A DNA stretch of 64,000 nucleotides, from the NCBI RefSeq assembly GCF_002217755.1, contig NZ_BCFL01000018.1:496001-560000 (forward strand). Reading direction: 5' to 3'. Each line of letters starts with the position of its first letter. Position 1 is the stretch's first letter. Made by a program: the position numbers and the translations under genes. The DNA is from Streptomyces hyaluromycini (GTDB lineage: Bacteria > Actinomycetota > Actinomycetes > Streptomycetales > Streptomycetaceae). This document shows positions 36,083 to 45,658 of this stretch, one piece after another. The notes under the pieces were generated by a model. The model was given only the letters and a program-made list of their open reading frames with translations. It was not told the DNA's origin and searched no databases.

Positions 36083-37110
36083 TGCCCAGGCTGCGGACCG
36101 TCGTCGCCGTCGCGGGCGCCGCGCTGCTCGTGAAGCGGGCCCTGCGCCGCCGTATCGAGGCCTCTCCGCTGTGGCCGATGCCGGCCCTGGATCCGCCGAC
36201 CTCCGGGCAGCCGCGCGCACGGACGTTGCGGCTGCTTGTCGCCTCGCGCCGGACGATCGCCGACGGGGTCGTCCAACTGCGTCTGGAGGGCGGGCGGTTG
36301 CCGGGCTGGGAACCGGGTGCCCATCTCGACGTGGTCCTGCCGTCCGGGCTGGTCCGGCAGTACTCGCTCTGCGGGGATCCGGCCGACACCTCGTCGTACA
36401 CGATCGCCGCCCGGCTGGTCGCGGACGGGCGGGGCGGTTCGCGGGAGGTCCACGAGCAGATCGCGGAGGGCATGGAGCTGGAGGTGCGCGGGCCGCGCAA
36501 CCGTTTCCCGCTCGTCGAGGCCGGGTCCTATGTGTTCGTGGCCGGAGGCATCGGGATCACGCCGGTCCTGTCGATGGTGCGGGCCGTGCCGGAGGGGGTG
36601 GCGTGGCGGCTGCTGTACTGCGGGCGGAGCCGCGGGTCCATGCCGTTCCTGGCGGAGTTCGCCGGGGACGACCGGGTCACGGTCGTCGCGGAGGACGAGG
36701 ACGGGCGCCCCGACCTCGACGCGCTGACCGTCCCGGAGGGCGCGGCGGTGTACTGCTGTGGTCCGGAGGGGCTGATGGCGGCGGTGGCGGAGCGGTTCCC
36801 GGCGGTCCGGCTCGAACGTTTCGCGCCGCGCGCCGAGACCGGCGGCAACCACGCCTTCGAGCTGGAACTCCGGCGCAGCGGACGGACGCTGACGGTCCCG
36901 GCCGACTCGTCGGTGCTGGCCGCGGTACGGGCGGAGCTGCCCGACACGGCGTACTCCTGTGCGCAGGGTTTCTGCGGGACCTGTCAACAGCGTGTGCTGG
37001 AAGGGGAAGTGGAACACCGCGACGAGCTGCTGACGGACACGGAGCGTGCCGGATCGATGCTCATCTGTGTATCGCGGGCGCGAAGTGGGAGACTTGTGCT
37101 GGATCTGTGA
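36082..37110 (+). CDS. Phthalate-dioxygenase-reductase-type ferredoxin reductase
   Basis: A 342-aa oxidoreductase. The N-terminal hydrophobic segment (about 4-18) may anchor it. The flavin domain has RQYSLCGDPADTSSY, the NAD domain FVAGGIGITPVLSMV and YCCGPEGLM, and the C-terminal 2Fe-2S domain SCAQGFCGTCQQRV with a later ICVS Cys. It moves electrons from NAD(P)H to a partner oxygenase or hydrolase, here probably the product of the upstream overlapping gene. GGAGGG precedes ATG 36082. Confidence 0.9.
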   Translation: MPRLRTVVAVAGAALLVKRALRRRIEASPLWPMPALDPPTSGQPRARTLRLLVASRRTIADGVVQLRLEGGRLPGWEPGAHLDVVLPSGLVRQYSLCGDPADTSSYTIAARLVADGRGGSREVHEQIAEGMELEVRGPRNRFPLVEAGSYVFVAGGIGITPVLSMVRAVPEGVAWRLLYCGRSRGSMPFLAEFAGDDRVTVVAEDEDGRPDLDALTVPEGAAVYCCGPEGLMAAVAERFPAVRLERFAPRAETGGNHAFELELRRSGRTLTVPADSSVLAAVRAELPDTAYSCAQGFCGTCQQRVLEGEVEHRDELLTDTERAGSMLICVSRARSGRLVLDL

Positions 37111-37154
37111 ACACCTGTGAAGGGTCGGGTCCGTGGGAGGCCGGATCCGATCGG

Positions 37155-37160
37155 TAAGGT
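37155..37160 (+). promoter_or_regulatory. -10 box TAAGGT of a leaderless transcript
   Basis: TAAGGT ends 6 nt before ATG 37167. Same geometry as at 35174. Confidence 0.55.
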
Positions 37161-37166
37161 GTTCGC

Positions 37167-37856
37167 ATGACAACCGGGGTACGCCGCAGGATGGGAGTCG
37201 AGGAGCGGCGGCAGCAGTTGATCGGCGTCGCCCTCGAACTGTTCAGCCGTCGCTCGCCCGACGAGGTCTCCATCGACGAGATAGCCTCGGCCGCGGGCAT
37301 CTCGCGGCCGCTCGTCTATCACTACTTCCCCGGCAAACTCAGCCTGTACGAGGCCGCGTTGAAGCGTGCCTCGGAGGATCTCGCGGGCCGCTTCGCGGAG
37401 CCGCACGAGGGCCCGCTCGGGGCCCGGCTGCTGCGCGTGATGCGCCGCTTCTTCGACTTCGTCGACGAACACGGGCCCGGCTTCGCCGCGTTGATGCGCG
37501 GCGGCCCCGCGGTCGGCTCCTCGGCGACCAACGCGCTCATCGACTCCGTACGGCAGGTCGCCTACGAGCAGATCCTCTCCCACCTCGACATCACCGAGGC
37601 CCCGGCCCGCCTCGAACTGGTCATCCGTTCCTGGATCTCGCTCGCCGAGTCGACGGCACTGATCTGGCTGGACGGGCGGCGCATTCCGCGCGGCGAGCTG
37701 GAGGTGCAGCTCGTCCATGACTTCGCGGCGCTGACGGCGGTGAGTGCGGCGTACGACGAGGAGATGACGGCGCTGGTGAAGCGGATGGTCCAGGACGAGC
37801 CGACCGACGGCCCGTTCGCAGACCTCGCCGCCCGACTGATCGCGTTGGCGGGCTAG
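37167..37856 (+). CDS. TetR-family regulator
   Basis: A 229-aa repressor. The HTH is at about 10-55: GVEERRQQLIGVALELFSRR, VSIDEIASAAGISRPLVYHY and FPGKLSLYEAAL. The C-terminal ligand domain (VMRRFFDFVDEHGPGFAALM) is of the type that often controls lipid or hydrocarbon oxidation genes. It lies in the same direction 56 bp after the hydrolase-reductase pair and probably regulates them. Confidence 0.9.
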   Translation: MTTGVRRRMGVEERRQQLIGVALELFSRRSPDEVSIDEIASAAGISRPLVYHYFPGKLSLYEAALKRASEDLAGRFAEPHEGPLGARLLRVMRRFFDFVDEHGPGFAALMRGGPAVGSSATNALIDSVRQVAYEQILSHLDITEAPARLELVIRSWISLAESTALIWLDGRRIPRGELEVQLVHDFAALTAVSAAYDEEMTALVKRMVQDEPTDGPFADLAARLIALAG

Positions 37857-37884
37857 CCCCCCGGTACGGGCCGTTGGACGGCTG

Positions 37885-37980
37885 CGGCGCCGTGGGGGCT
37901 GGTCGCGCAGTTCCCCGCGCCCCTTACGGGGCCTCAGGCAGCGCCCCCGAAGGGGCGCGGGGAACTGCGCGACCAGCCAC
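37885..37980. repeat. Intergenic repeat, copy 4: large inverted pair
   Basis: Perfect 29-bp arms at 37897-37925 and 37950-37978 (starting GGCTGGTCGCGCAGTTCCCC) with a 24-nt centre. Two core units face each other between convergent genes; it can act as a bidirectional terminator. Confidence 0.85.
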
Positions 37981-38016
37981 GACGGCGCGCCAGCCGAACA
38001 ACCGGCAGAAGCAGAG

Positions 38017-38373
38017 CTAGCCCTCGTACTTCCGGTACGACGGGTCCAGGTCCCGTACCTCTGCCGACGCGTGCAGGACGAACCCGTCCGGCTTCAGGTA
38101 CTCCCGCAGCAGCTCCAGGGTCGTCTCGGTCAGCTTCGCCTTGGTCTCGTCGGTGCGGCCGGCGAGCAGGCCGAAGGTGACGTGCACGATGACGTGCGCC
38201 CCCTCGGTGTCATAGCCGAAGGCGGTCGCGTCGGCGGCGCGGAAGAGCGTCTTGCAGGCCTCGGGCTTGGCCGCCGCGATCTCGACGACGGCGCTGTGCA
38301 GGGCCCTGGCGAAGCCCTCCCGGTCGAAGGCGGGGCCCGCCGTGGCGGTGTAGTCGACGGTGATCTGCGGCAT
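38017..38373 (-). CDS. Tautomerase/CHMI-family isomerase
   Basis: A 118-aa protein of the 5-carboxymethyl-2-hydroxymuconate isomerase (tautomerase) family. It has the catalytic N-terminal Pro (PQITVDYTA) exposed after Met removal, HVIVHVTFGLLAGRTDETKA and TLELLREYLKPDGFVLHASA. No aromatic degradation genes are adjacent, so the physiological substrate is unknown. The start ATG 38373 lies near a weak AGGAG. Confidence 0.85.
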   Translation of the reverse strand: MPQITVDYTATAGPAFDREGFARALHSAVVEIAAAKPEACKTLFRAADATAFGYDTEGAHVIVHVTFGLLAGRTDETKAKLTETTLELLREYLKPDGFVLHASAEVRDLDPSYRKYEG

Positions 38374-38407
38374 CAGCGCTCCTGTTCTACGGCTGCTGAG
38401 GGCCAGC

Positions 38408-40030
38408 CTAGTTCGCCAGGCTCAGCGCCAGCAGGGCGACGTCGTCCTCGCGGTCCCGGCCGAAGCAGGTGAGGAGGGTGTCGCACAGGGCCTCCAGGCC
38501 GGGCAGGGCACCGCCGGCGGCGGCCCGGAGGTGTTCCATCGAGACCGCGAGGTCGGTGCCGCGGGTCTCGATCAGGCCGTCGGTGACCATGAGGAGCCGG
38601 TCGGTGGGTTCGAGGACCAGCTCGGTGGGCGGCGGGTGCGGCAGGCCCACCCCGAGCAGCGGACCGGACGCCTTGACGTACTCGGCGCTGCCGTCGTCAC
38701 CCAGTATCAGCGGCGGGATGTGGCCCGCGTTGGCGATGCGGGTGCGCCCGGTCCCGGGATCGATCAGGGCCAGGCAGACGGTGGCCGTGACATCGGCGTG
38801 GTAGTGCCGCAGCAGCTGGTCGAGCCGTTCGGCGAGCGCGGCCGGGTCGCTCTCGGTGAGGCAGTAGGCGCGCAGCGCGTGCCGGAGTTCGACCATGACG
38901 GTGGCCGCGTCCAGCGAGTGACCCACGACGTCTCCCACCGCGGTGAGCACCCCGTCGCCGACCCGGAGCGCGGCATAGAAGTCGCCGCCGATCTCCGTCT
39001 CGTGCGAGGCGGGTTCGTAGCGCACCGCTATGTCGACGCCCGGCAGCTCCGGCAGCTGGTGCGGACGGGGCAGGAAGCTGTGCTGGAGGGTGAGCGCGAC
39101 ATGCCGCTCCACCTGGTACATGAGCAGGGGCTCGGCGGCGAGCGCGGTGGCCTGGGCCAGCCGGGCGAGCAGCGCCTCGCCCTCGGGGCTGACCCGGCGC
39201 AGCCCGCGGGTGGGCGTGGCCAGGCAGACCGGTGCCTTGCCGTCCTGGGTGAGGACGAGCGCCAGCCGGGCGTCGTGCTGCACTCCGGGCCGGAAGAACC
39301 CGGCGGGCCACAGCGGCGCCGGCACGGTGGTGATCCGCACCCCGGACTGACCTTTGGTGAGCCGCCGCAGCAGGGCGCGCACGGTCCGGTGTGCGTCCTC
39401 GTCGGGCAGCACGAGCGAGGTGCGCTCCCGGTACAGGCCCCGGTACAGCTCGTCGTCCTGGTCGAGGACGAAGACGGCGGCGGGGCAGCCGAGGAGCCGG
39501 GCGGCGCCGTCGGCCGCGGCGTCGGCGAGTTCGTGCAGCGAGCGGGCCGCCTGGATGGTGACGATGGTCTCCGACAGCAGCCGCAGCCGCCGTACCAGCG
39601 CCTGGTCGTCGGCGCGCAGCCGGGCGGCGCGCACCGCGGCCCGGACCGCGGCCTCGATGTCCTCCGGCTCGGCGGGCACCGTCAGATAGGCCTCGGCCCC
39701 CGAGTCCAGCCCCGGGCAGCGGTCCGCGGGTACGACGGAGAGCGCGGAGAAGTGCACGACGGGCAGACCGGCCATGTGCGGCCGCGCCTTGAGCCGGCGG
39801 CACAGCTCGAAGCCGCTCATGTCCGGCAGGTGCACGTCGATGAGGGCCACGTCGGGCAGATTGCCCTTGCGCCGCCGTACGTCGAGTTCGCCGAGCGCCT
39901 CGCGGCCGCCGGTCACCGCGACGACCTCGTGACCGGCCCGGCGCAGCACGCTGCCGATCGCGTAGCGGCTCGCGGCCGTGGCGTCCACGACCAGCACGGT
40001 CGTGTCTGTCAGCTTGCCGTTGACGTCCAT
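38408..40030 (-). CDS. SpoIIE-type PP2C phosphatase with degenerate receiver and GAF domains
   Basis: A 540-aa signalling protein. Residues 8-125 form a receiver fold keeping Asp65 (VALIDVHLPDMSG). The acidic pair near the N-terminus is only VVDAT, and the usual Lys in the YLTKP position is replaced (AYLTVPAEP), so phosphorylation is doubtful. A GAF-like domain occupies about 150-310. The C-terminal PP2C/SpoIIE domain has GGDFYAALRVGDGVLTAVGD, VVGHSLDAATVM and LLMVTDGLIETRG. It likely dephosphorylates an anti-anti-sigma factor. A conserved Gly in GDVxGHG is Ser here. Confidence 0.9.
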   Translation of the reverse strand: MDVNGKLTDTTVLVVDATAASRYAIGSVLRRAGHEVVAVTGGREALGELDVRRRKGNLPDVALIDVHLPDMSGFELCRRLKARPHMAGLPVVHFSALSVVPADRCPGLDSGAEAYLTVPAEPEDIEAAVRAAVRAARLRADDQALVRRLRLLSETIVTIQAARSLHELADAAADGAARLLGCPAAVFVLDQDDELYRGLYRERTSLVLPDEDAHRTVRALLRRLTKGQSGVRITTVPAPLWPAGFFRPGVQHDARLALVLTQDGKAPVCLATPTRGLRRVSPEGEALLARLAQATALAAEPLLMYQVERHVALTLQHSFLPRPHQLPELPGVDIAVRYEPASHETEIGGDFYAALRVGDGVLTAVGDVVGHSLDAATVMVELRHALRAYCLTESDPAALAERLDQLLRHYHADVTATVCLALIDPGTGRTRIANAGHIPPLILGDDGSAEYVKASGPLLGVGLPHPPPTELVLEPTDRLLMVTDGLIETRGTDLAVSMEHLRAAAGGALPGLEALCDTLLTCFGRDREDDVALLALSLAN

Positions 40031-40102
40031 CTTCCCAGCCCCTGGACAACACCGGTGGGGCGGGCCCGGTGCCGGGCCCGCCCCACCAAGGTAAGGCCAC
40101 TG

Positions 40103-43100
40103 TCACGTGGTCCGGGAGAACACCGCCACCGTGCGCCCCGGAACGGTGAACGTACCCGTTTCCCGCTCGTACGAAGCGGACTTGACGACGGAGTCCGCGC
40201 CCGAGGCCTGCACCGGGTGCAGCCGGTAACCGGTTCCGGCCAGGGTGCCCACCCGCTGCTCCTGCCGCTCCGGGCTCGCGTTGAACACGACGACCAGGTC
40301 ACCCAGTTCCATGGTGATCACCCCGGGCGTCTCGTCCTTGCCGGAGAGCGGGAAGGAGAGCTCCGACTGCACCTGCGCGGCCGTGCCGAGCGAGAACGCC
40401 TTGTCGGTCGTCCGGATCCGCAGCAGGTCCTGGTAGGCGGCGGAGGTACCGTCGATCTGCGGGCACCCGACCTTCACCGAGGTCAGCAGCGGCTTCGCGT
40501 AGGACCACTTGGACTGGTTGTCGGCGGCCGTCGGCAGCCCGCGGCCGAAGCCGTTGCCGTCGGCGCAGTTCCAGTGGATGGCGTTGAACCAGTCGCCGCT
40601 GTCGAAGGAGTTGCGGTCAAGGGACTTGGAGCGCAGCAGGTCGGTGCCGGCCTGGGAGAGCGAAGGCCCCTGTGAGAGGGCGGCCGTGGCCATCGCCAGG
40701 ACCTGCATCCGGGCCCGGTCGGACGCGGAGGTGCCGGCCGGCAGTTTGTACGTCAGCGCGTCGAACAGTGACTCGTTGTCGTGGGCGTCGACATAGGCGA
40801 GGGCGTCGCCGGGCGCGTCGGCGTATCCGGCGGGCGAGCCGTTGTAGTCGATCTCGGCGCCGGTGACCTCCTTGCCGTCGGTGTCGGTGAACCGGTACTT
40901 GGCGAGGTTGCCGGTCAGCCCGACCTTGATCAGGTCCTGGTAGTGCAGGAGTCGGGCCTTCTGCTCGGCCTCGGTGCCGTTGGCCGTCGAGGAGTTGGGG
41001 TCGGTGTAGAGGCCGGACGCGAAGCCCTGGATGCCGGGGTCGTCGTCGAAGGGGCTGCCGCCGCGCACCGCGTCCCGGGCGCGGTCGGAGAAGGTGGCGA
41101 TGCCGGTACCGGCCATGTTCTGCTGAGTGGCCTGGACGAACCGGGCGTCATTGGCGACCTCGCCGAAGTTCCACCCCTCGCCGTACAGGATGATCTTCTT
41201 GCCGTCGACGCCGTGCTTCTTCAACGTCAGCGCGTCGAGCGCCTTCCGGACGGCCAGGATGTTGGCCTTCGGGTGGTGGCCCATCAGGTCGAAGCGGAAG
41301 CCGTCGACCTTGTACTCCTTCGCCCAGGTGACGATCGAGTCCACCACCAGCTTGCCCATCATGGCGTTCTCGGGCGCGGTGTTGGCGCAGCAGGTGCTGT
41401 TGGCGACGCTGCCGTCGGCGAGCAGCCGCTGGTAGTAGCCGGGCACGATCTGGTCGAGGACGGAGGTGTCCGCCTCGCCGCTGGCCGCCGTGTGGTTGTA
41501 GACGACGTCCATGACGACCCGCAGCCCGTCGTCATTGAGCGACTTGACCATCTTCCGGAACTGCACGGTACGCGCGGTGCCGTCCGGGTCGGTGGCGTAC
41601 GACCCCTCGGGGACCGTGAAGTGGTACGGGTCGTAACCCCAGTTGTAGGCGTCCTTCGCGGCGACCGCCGAGACGCACTCCTGCTGCTTCTCCGAGTCGG
41701 CGGGGTAGGAGGCGAGGTCGCAGTCGGGGCTCGCCTGGTCGGACTTCTTCTCGGGCACGGTGGCGAAGTCGAAGACCGGGAGGAGATGGACGTAGGAAGT
41801 CCCGGACTTGGCAAGGGCCTTGAGGTGCTTCGAGCCGTCGCTGCCCTTGTCGGTGAAGGCGAGGTAGGTGCCCCGGTCCGCGGCCGGGACCGTGGAGTCC
41901 GCCACCGAGAAGTCCCGGACGTGCAGCTCCTGGATCTGGGCGTCCTTCATCGGTACGGCCTTGGGCTTGGTGTAGGTCGACCAGCCGCCCGGGGTGAGGG
42001 ACTTGTCGTTCAGGTCGACGACGAGGCTGCGCTCCGAGTCGGCGGTGAGGGCGACCGAGTAGGGGTCGGTGACCTTGTTGGTGACGACCTTCCGGACAGT
42101 GGGCGCCCACACCTTCACGACGTACCGGTAGGGCTTGTTCTTCCAGGACGCGGGGCCGGTGACGGACCAGACGCCGGTGGCGGAGTCGCGGTGCATCGTC
42201 TTCAGCGAGCCGTCGAGTTCGAGGGCGACGCTCTGCGCGGTCGGCGCCCACACGGAGAGGGTCGGTTTTCCGTGGTGGAAGACCGGGCCGAGGGCGGCCT
42301 TGGCGGCCGTCGCGTACACGTCGTCGAGCACCCCGGCGATCTGCACGCCGGTCGCGGCCAGCACGGCCCCGTTCGAGGCTCGTTGGGAGGCGACGAGCTG
42401 TCCGCCGAGCGCCTGGCGCACCCGGTCCCGGTCGCGCGGGTCGACCGACCAGGCCGTGTAGTCCTTCAGGTAAGGGAACTCGGCCTTCTGGGCGTCGGTG
42501 AGGGTGGTCTTCGTCAGCCGCAGCCACCGCTCGTCGTCGCTGGTCAGCGTCCCGTCCTTGACGGCGACCGAACCGTCGCGGGAGTAGACCAGCTGGGTGG
42601 AGACCGCGCCGTCGACGCCGTCCCAGGCGACCGTGTTCCGGTCGATCCAGACCGCCTTGGAGGTGGACAGGTCGAGCGCGGCCGCGCTGCCGGCGGGCTG
42701 CGGGAGCAGGTGCTTGTCCTGGCCGTTCAACAGCCACACCTCGTAGCCGTCGGACTTGAGGTCGAGGGACTGGTCGGCGGCGAGGTCCTTCTCGTCGCCC
42801 TTGTGGATGATGTAGCTGAGGCTGGTGGCGCCCTCGGTGAGCGGTACCTCGAAGACCGCGCCATAGGCGTCGGTCCGCACCGGCTTCAGGGGGTTCGACC
42901 AGTCGGTGGGGTTCGCGGCGCCCGTCCAGACGTGCAGGCCCCAGCCGTCGTAGTCCCCGTCGGCGCGGTGGTAGTGGATGACCGCCTTGGTGGTGTCCTG
43001 GGCGGGGTAGTCGGGCCTTGTCGTGCGTACGTCCGCCTTCCCCTGCTCGATCCAGACCTCGCCCGTCTTGGTGACGTCGATGGAGCGGTCGGCGGAGACG

Positions 43101-45469
43101 TCCTTGTTGCCGTCCTTGTCGACGACGAGGAAGCCGACGTTCGTGGCGCCGGGCTTCAGCTTGACGTAGGCGAAGGCGCCGTACGCGTCGCGGCCGACGA
43201 AGGGGTGGCCGGCGGGCCAGGTGGTCGCCTCGCCGTCGGCGAGGTCGCCCCAGGCGTACAGGCCCCAGTTGTCGTAGTCGCCGTCGGTGCGCTTGTAGTG
43301 GACGACCGCGTAGTCCCGGGAGGAGGCGGTGGGCGTCTCGGCGACGGGCGGGGTGCCGCTGGTGCTCTCGGCCAGGGCACTGGAGATGCGCCCGGCGGAG
43401 TCGACGACGACCGCCTTGTAGCGCAGGGCGGTGCCGGCCGGGAGATCCTTGGCGAGGGTCTGGGTGACCTTGTAGGGGGCGTGGTCGGCGGAGCCGAGGG
43501 TGGTCCACCTGCCGTTGCCGGTCTGGGCGGCGAAGACGACGCGGTCGAGCTGGCCGCCGGTGACGTTCGCGGTGAGGTCGACGGTGCCGGTGGCGCCGGC
43601 GGCCGGGGCCTGGAGGGTGATCGTCGGGGCGGTGGCGGGCTTGTCGAGGGGGCCGGCCGCCTTGTAGACGACGGCGGACTCGGCGGGGACGGTGACGGTC
43701 ACGCGGTTGTCCGTACCGGAGGCGACGGTGCCGTCGGTGCCGTAGAGCGCCCGGTAGCGCATGCCGGCGGAACCGGTGGCGAAGGTCGCGGTCTGCGCCG
43801 TACCGGCGTTGTTGAGGGCGACGACGTACTCCTGGCCGGTCCCCGCGTCCGTCCGGGTGAAGGCGTAGACGCCGGCGCCGTCGGCCGCGTAGCGCTCGGT
43901 CTGGACGCCGTCGGCGAGGGCCGGGTTGGCCTTGCGGAGCTTGGAGAGAGCACTGATCTGCTCGTAGAGCGGCGCACTCGTGTCGTAGGAGTCGCTCGCG
44001 GCGGTGCGGTCGGTGCCGATCTCGTCGTCGTCCAGGTAGTCGGCGACCTTCGACGCGAACATCGTCTGCCGGGCGTCCTTGTCCCCGCCGGACCCGGTGA
44101 AGCCCTGCTCGTCGCCGTAGTAGACGACCGGGTTGCCCCGGCTGAGGAACATCACCTCGTTGGCGAGCCTGTCCTTGGCCAGCAGCTGCGCGTCCGTGGC
44201 CTTCGGGTTGTCCTGCTCCAGGAAGTACCCGATCCGGCCCATGTCGTGGTTGCCGAGGAAGGTGACCTGCTCGTAGGCGTTCGCCTTGTCGGTCGTGTAC
44301 TTGTAGTCGTCGCCGAAGACGCTCGACAGCTTCTGTGCGCTGCCGCCCTGGGAGGCGTAGGAGCGGGCCGCGTCCTGGAAGGGGAAGTCGAGGGTGGCGT
44401 CGAGGCGGCCCTGGGTGACGTACGGCGAGGTGACGGACGTGTCGGCGGAGTAGGTCTCGCCGAACATGAAGAAGTTCCTACGGCCGTGCTGCGCCGCGTA
44501 CTTGTCGAGCGCGGTCGCCCACTGGGTCCAGAACTCCATGTCGACGTTCTTGACGGTGTCGATCCGGAAGCCGTCGATGGCGAAGTCCTTCACCCACCGC
44601 TCGTAGATCTTCTCCATGCCGCTGACGACCTCGGGCCGCTCCGTCCACAGGTCGTCCAGGCCGGAGAAGTCGCCGTAGGTCGCGGACTCGCCGGCGAACG
44701 TCGAGTCACCGCGGTTGTGGTACATCGTCGGGTCGTTGAGCCACGACGGCACCTTGCTGTCGCTCGTCACGGTCGGCGTGCGCGGGAAGGAGGCGGTGGA
44801 GACGGCCGGGAACCTCTTCTTCCCGTCCGCGTAGTCGGCGTCGTCGAAGGGCTGCCCGTCCTTGGTCAGGTAGGGGAAGGCGCCCTTGGAGAGGTAGTCG
44901 TAGGACTTCTCTTCGTAGTCGACGACGTCGGCGGTGTGGTTGGTGATGACGTCGAAGAAGACCTTCATGCCCTTGGCGTGCGCCTTGGAGATGAGGGTCC
45001 GAAGGTCCTTGTTGGTCCCGAAGTGCGGGTCGACCTGGGTGAAGTCGGTGATCCAGTAACCGTGGTAGCCGGCGGAGGCGTTGCTCCCCGTTCCCTGCAC
45101 GGGCCTGTTCTTGAAGATCGGCGCCATCCAGATGGCGGTGGTGCCGAGCCCCTTGATGTAGTCGAGCCGGTTGGTCAGCCCCTTGAGGTCGCCGCCCTGG
45201 TAGAAGCCCTTGTCGGTGGGGTCGTAACCGGTGGAGAGACGGGAGCCGGTGAGGCCGCCCTTGTCGTTGCCGGTGTCGCCGTTGGCGAAACGGTCCGGCA
45301 TGACGAAGTAGAACTGCTCCCGGGTGTCGTCGTGCCGGGCGGGCGCGGCGGCGAGCTTCGCGTCGGAGGGCGGGGCGGGCGGGGCGGCGGCGTGTGCGGC
45401 GACGGGCTGCACGAGCGCGGCGGCGAGGGCGGCGACGGCGACGGCCGCGACCCGTCTGACATGTATCAC
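40103..45469 (-). CDS. Secreted bifunctional alpha-amylase-pullulanase
   Basis: A 1788-aa exported starch-debranching enzyme. Signal peptide 1-28 (VRRVAAVAVAALAAALVQPV). First GH13 module, about 35-620, with intact catalytic residues in GFRIDTVKNV (nucleophile Asp), FMFGETY (acid Glu) and FLGNHDMGR. Two CBM41-type starch-binding modules follow, opening YAVVHYKRTDGDYDNWGLYA and KAVIHYHRADGDYDGWGLHV. Then come the pullulanase N-domains with a CBM48-like part, and a second GH13 module with VDGFRFDLMGHHP, ILYGEGWNFGE and YVDAHDNESLFD. Both triads are complete, so alpha-1,4 and alpha-1,6 cleavage are expected. Start GTG 45469 behind AGGAG. It is divergent from the alpha-amylase gene over a shared regulatory region. 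Confidence 0.95.
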   Translation of the reverse strand: MIHVRRVAAVAVAALAAALVQPVAAHAAAPPAPPSDAKLAAAPARHDDTREQFYFVMPDRFANGDTGNDKGGLTGSRLSTGYDPTDKGFYQGGDLKGLTNRLDYIKGLGTTAIWMAPIFKNRPVQGTGSNASAGYHGYWITDFTQVDPHFGTNKDLRTLISKAHAKGMKVFFDVITNHTADVVDYEEKSYDYLSKGAFPYLTKDGQPFDDADYADGKKRFPAVSTASFPRTPTVTSDSKVPSWLNDPTMYHNRGDSTFAGESATYGDFSGLDDLWTERPEVVSGMEKIYERWVKDFAIDGFRIDTVKNVDMEFWTQWATALDKYAAQHGRRNFFMFGETYSADTSVTSPYVTQGRLDATLDFPFQDAARSYASQGGSAQKLSSVFGDDYKYTTDKANAYEQVTFLGNHDMGRIGYFLEQDNPKATDAQLLAKDRLANEVMFLSRGNPVVYYGDEQGFTGSGGDKDARQTMFASKVADYLDDDEIGTDRTAASDSYDTSAPLYEQISALSKLRKANPALADGVQTERYAADGAGVYAFTRTDAGTGQEYVVALNNAGTAQTATFATGSAGMRYRALYGTDGTVASGTDNRVTVTVPAESAVVYKAAGPLDKPATAPTITLQAPAAGATGTVDLTANVTGGQLDRVVFAAQTGNGRWTTLGSADHAPYKVTQTLAKDLPAGTALRYKAVVVDSAGRISSALAESTSGTPPVAETPTASSRDYAVVHYKRTDGDYDNWGLYAWGDLADGEATTWPAGHPFVGRDAYGAFAYVKLKPGATNVGFLVVDKDGNKDVSADRSIDVTKTGEVWIEQGKADVRTTRPDYPAQDTTKAVIHYHRADGDYDGWGLHVWTGAANPTDWSNPLKPVRTDAYGAVFEVPLTEGATSLSYIIHKGDEKDLAADQSLDLKSDGYEVWLLNGQDKHLLPQPAGSAAALDLSTSKAVWIDRNTVAWDGVDGAVSTQLVYSRDGSVAVKDGTLTSDDERWLRLTKTTLTDAQKAEFPYLKDYTAWSVDPRDRDRVRQALGGQLVASQRASNGAVLAATGVQIAGVLDDVYATAAKAALGPVFHHGKPTLSVWAPTAQSVALELDGSLKTMHRDSATGVWSVTGPASWKNKPYRYVVKVWAPTVRKVVTNKVTDPYSVALTADSERSLVVDLNDKSLTPGGWSTYTKPKAVPMKDAQIQELHVRDFSVADSTVPAADRGTYLAFTDKGSDGSKHLKALAKSGTSYVHLLPVFDFATVPEKKSDQASPDCDLASYPADSEKQQECVSAVAAKDAYNWGYDPYHFTVPEGSYATDPDGTARTVQFRKMVKSLNDDGLRVVMDVVYNHTAASGEADTSVLDQIVPGYYQRLLADGSVANSTCCANTAPENAMMGKLVVDSIVTWAKEYKVDGFRFDLMGHHPKANILAVRKALDALTLKKHGVDGKKIILYGEGWNFGEVANDARFVQATQQNMAGTGIATFSDRARDAVRGGSPFDDDPGIQGFASGLYTDPNSSTANGTEAEQKARLLHYQDLIKVGLTGNLAKYRFTDTDGKEVTGAEIDYNGSPAGYADAPGDALAYVDAHDNESLFDALTYKLPAGTSASDRARMQVLAMATAALSQGPSLSQAGTDLLRSKSLDRNSFDSGDWFNAIHWNCADGNGFGRGLPTAADNQSKWSYAKPLLTSVKVGCPQIDGTSAAYQDLLRIRTTDKAFSLGTAAQVQSELSFPLSGKDETPGVITMELGDLVVVFNASPERQEQRVGTLAGTGYRLHPVQASGADSVVKSASYERETGTFTVPGRTVAVFSRTT

Positions 45470-45529
45470 CGGTGTGAACTCCTAGCGATAGCGGCTCTCT
45501 TGGGTCCGACCCGGCGCGACCGTACCGCT

Positions 45530-45580
45530 AACGAAAGGTTTACAGCAAGAGGCTTGAAACTCACAGCAAGAACTTTCACG
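45530..45580. promoter_or_regulatory. Divergent operator region of the amylase genes (probable MalR sites)
   Basis: Direct repeat ACAGCAAGA at 45542-45550 and 45563-45571, exactly 21 bp apart (two helical turns). Each is followed by CTTGAAA or CTTTCA. Similar GCAAG/CTTGC elements occur at 51579-51598 and 57035-57177, in line with MalR/Reg1 control of amylase genes known from Streptomyces. Confidence 0.6.
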
Positions 45581-45658
45581 GGGCGTATTGACGCGATGTC
45601 TCAACTGGCCCACGCTCCAGGGTTGTTGAAGCCTGTCCCTCTTGTTTCGGAGCCGCAC

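Noticed and set aside
37861..38010. The 29-bp inverted repeat as insertion-sequence terminal repeats
   Set aside because: Only 24 bp lie between the arms and no target duplication or transposase is present; the same core recurs elsewhere as a terminator-like repeat.
40781..45600. Very long open frame (over 2000 codons) on the plus strand opposite the amylase-pullulanase gene
   Set aside because: It is a high-GC antisense shadow: Gly/Val/Arg-rich with no domain, and it runs into the real amylase gene in the same frame. The opposite strand encodes clear GH13 domains.
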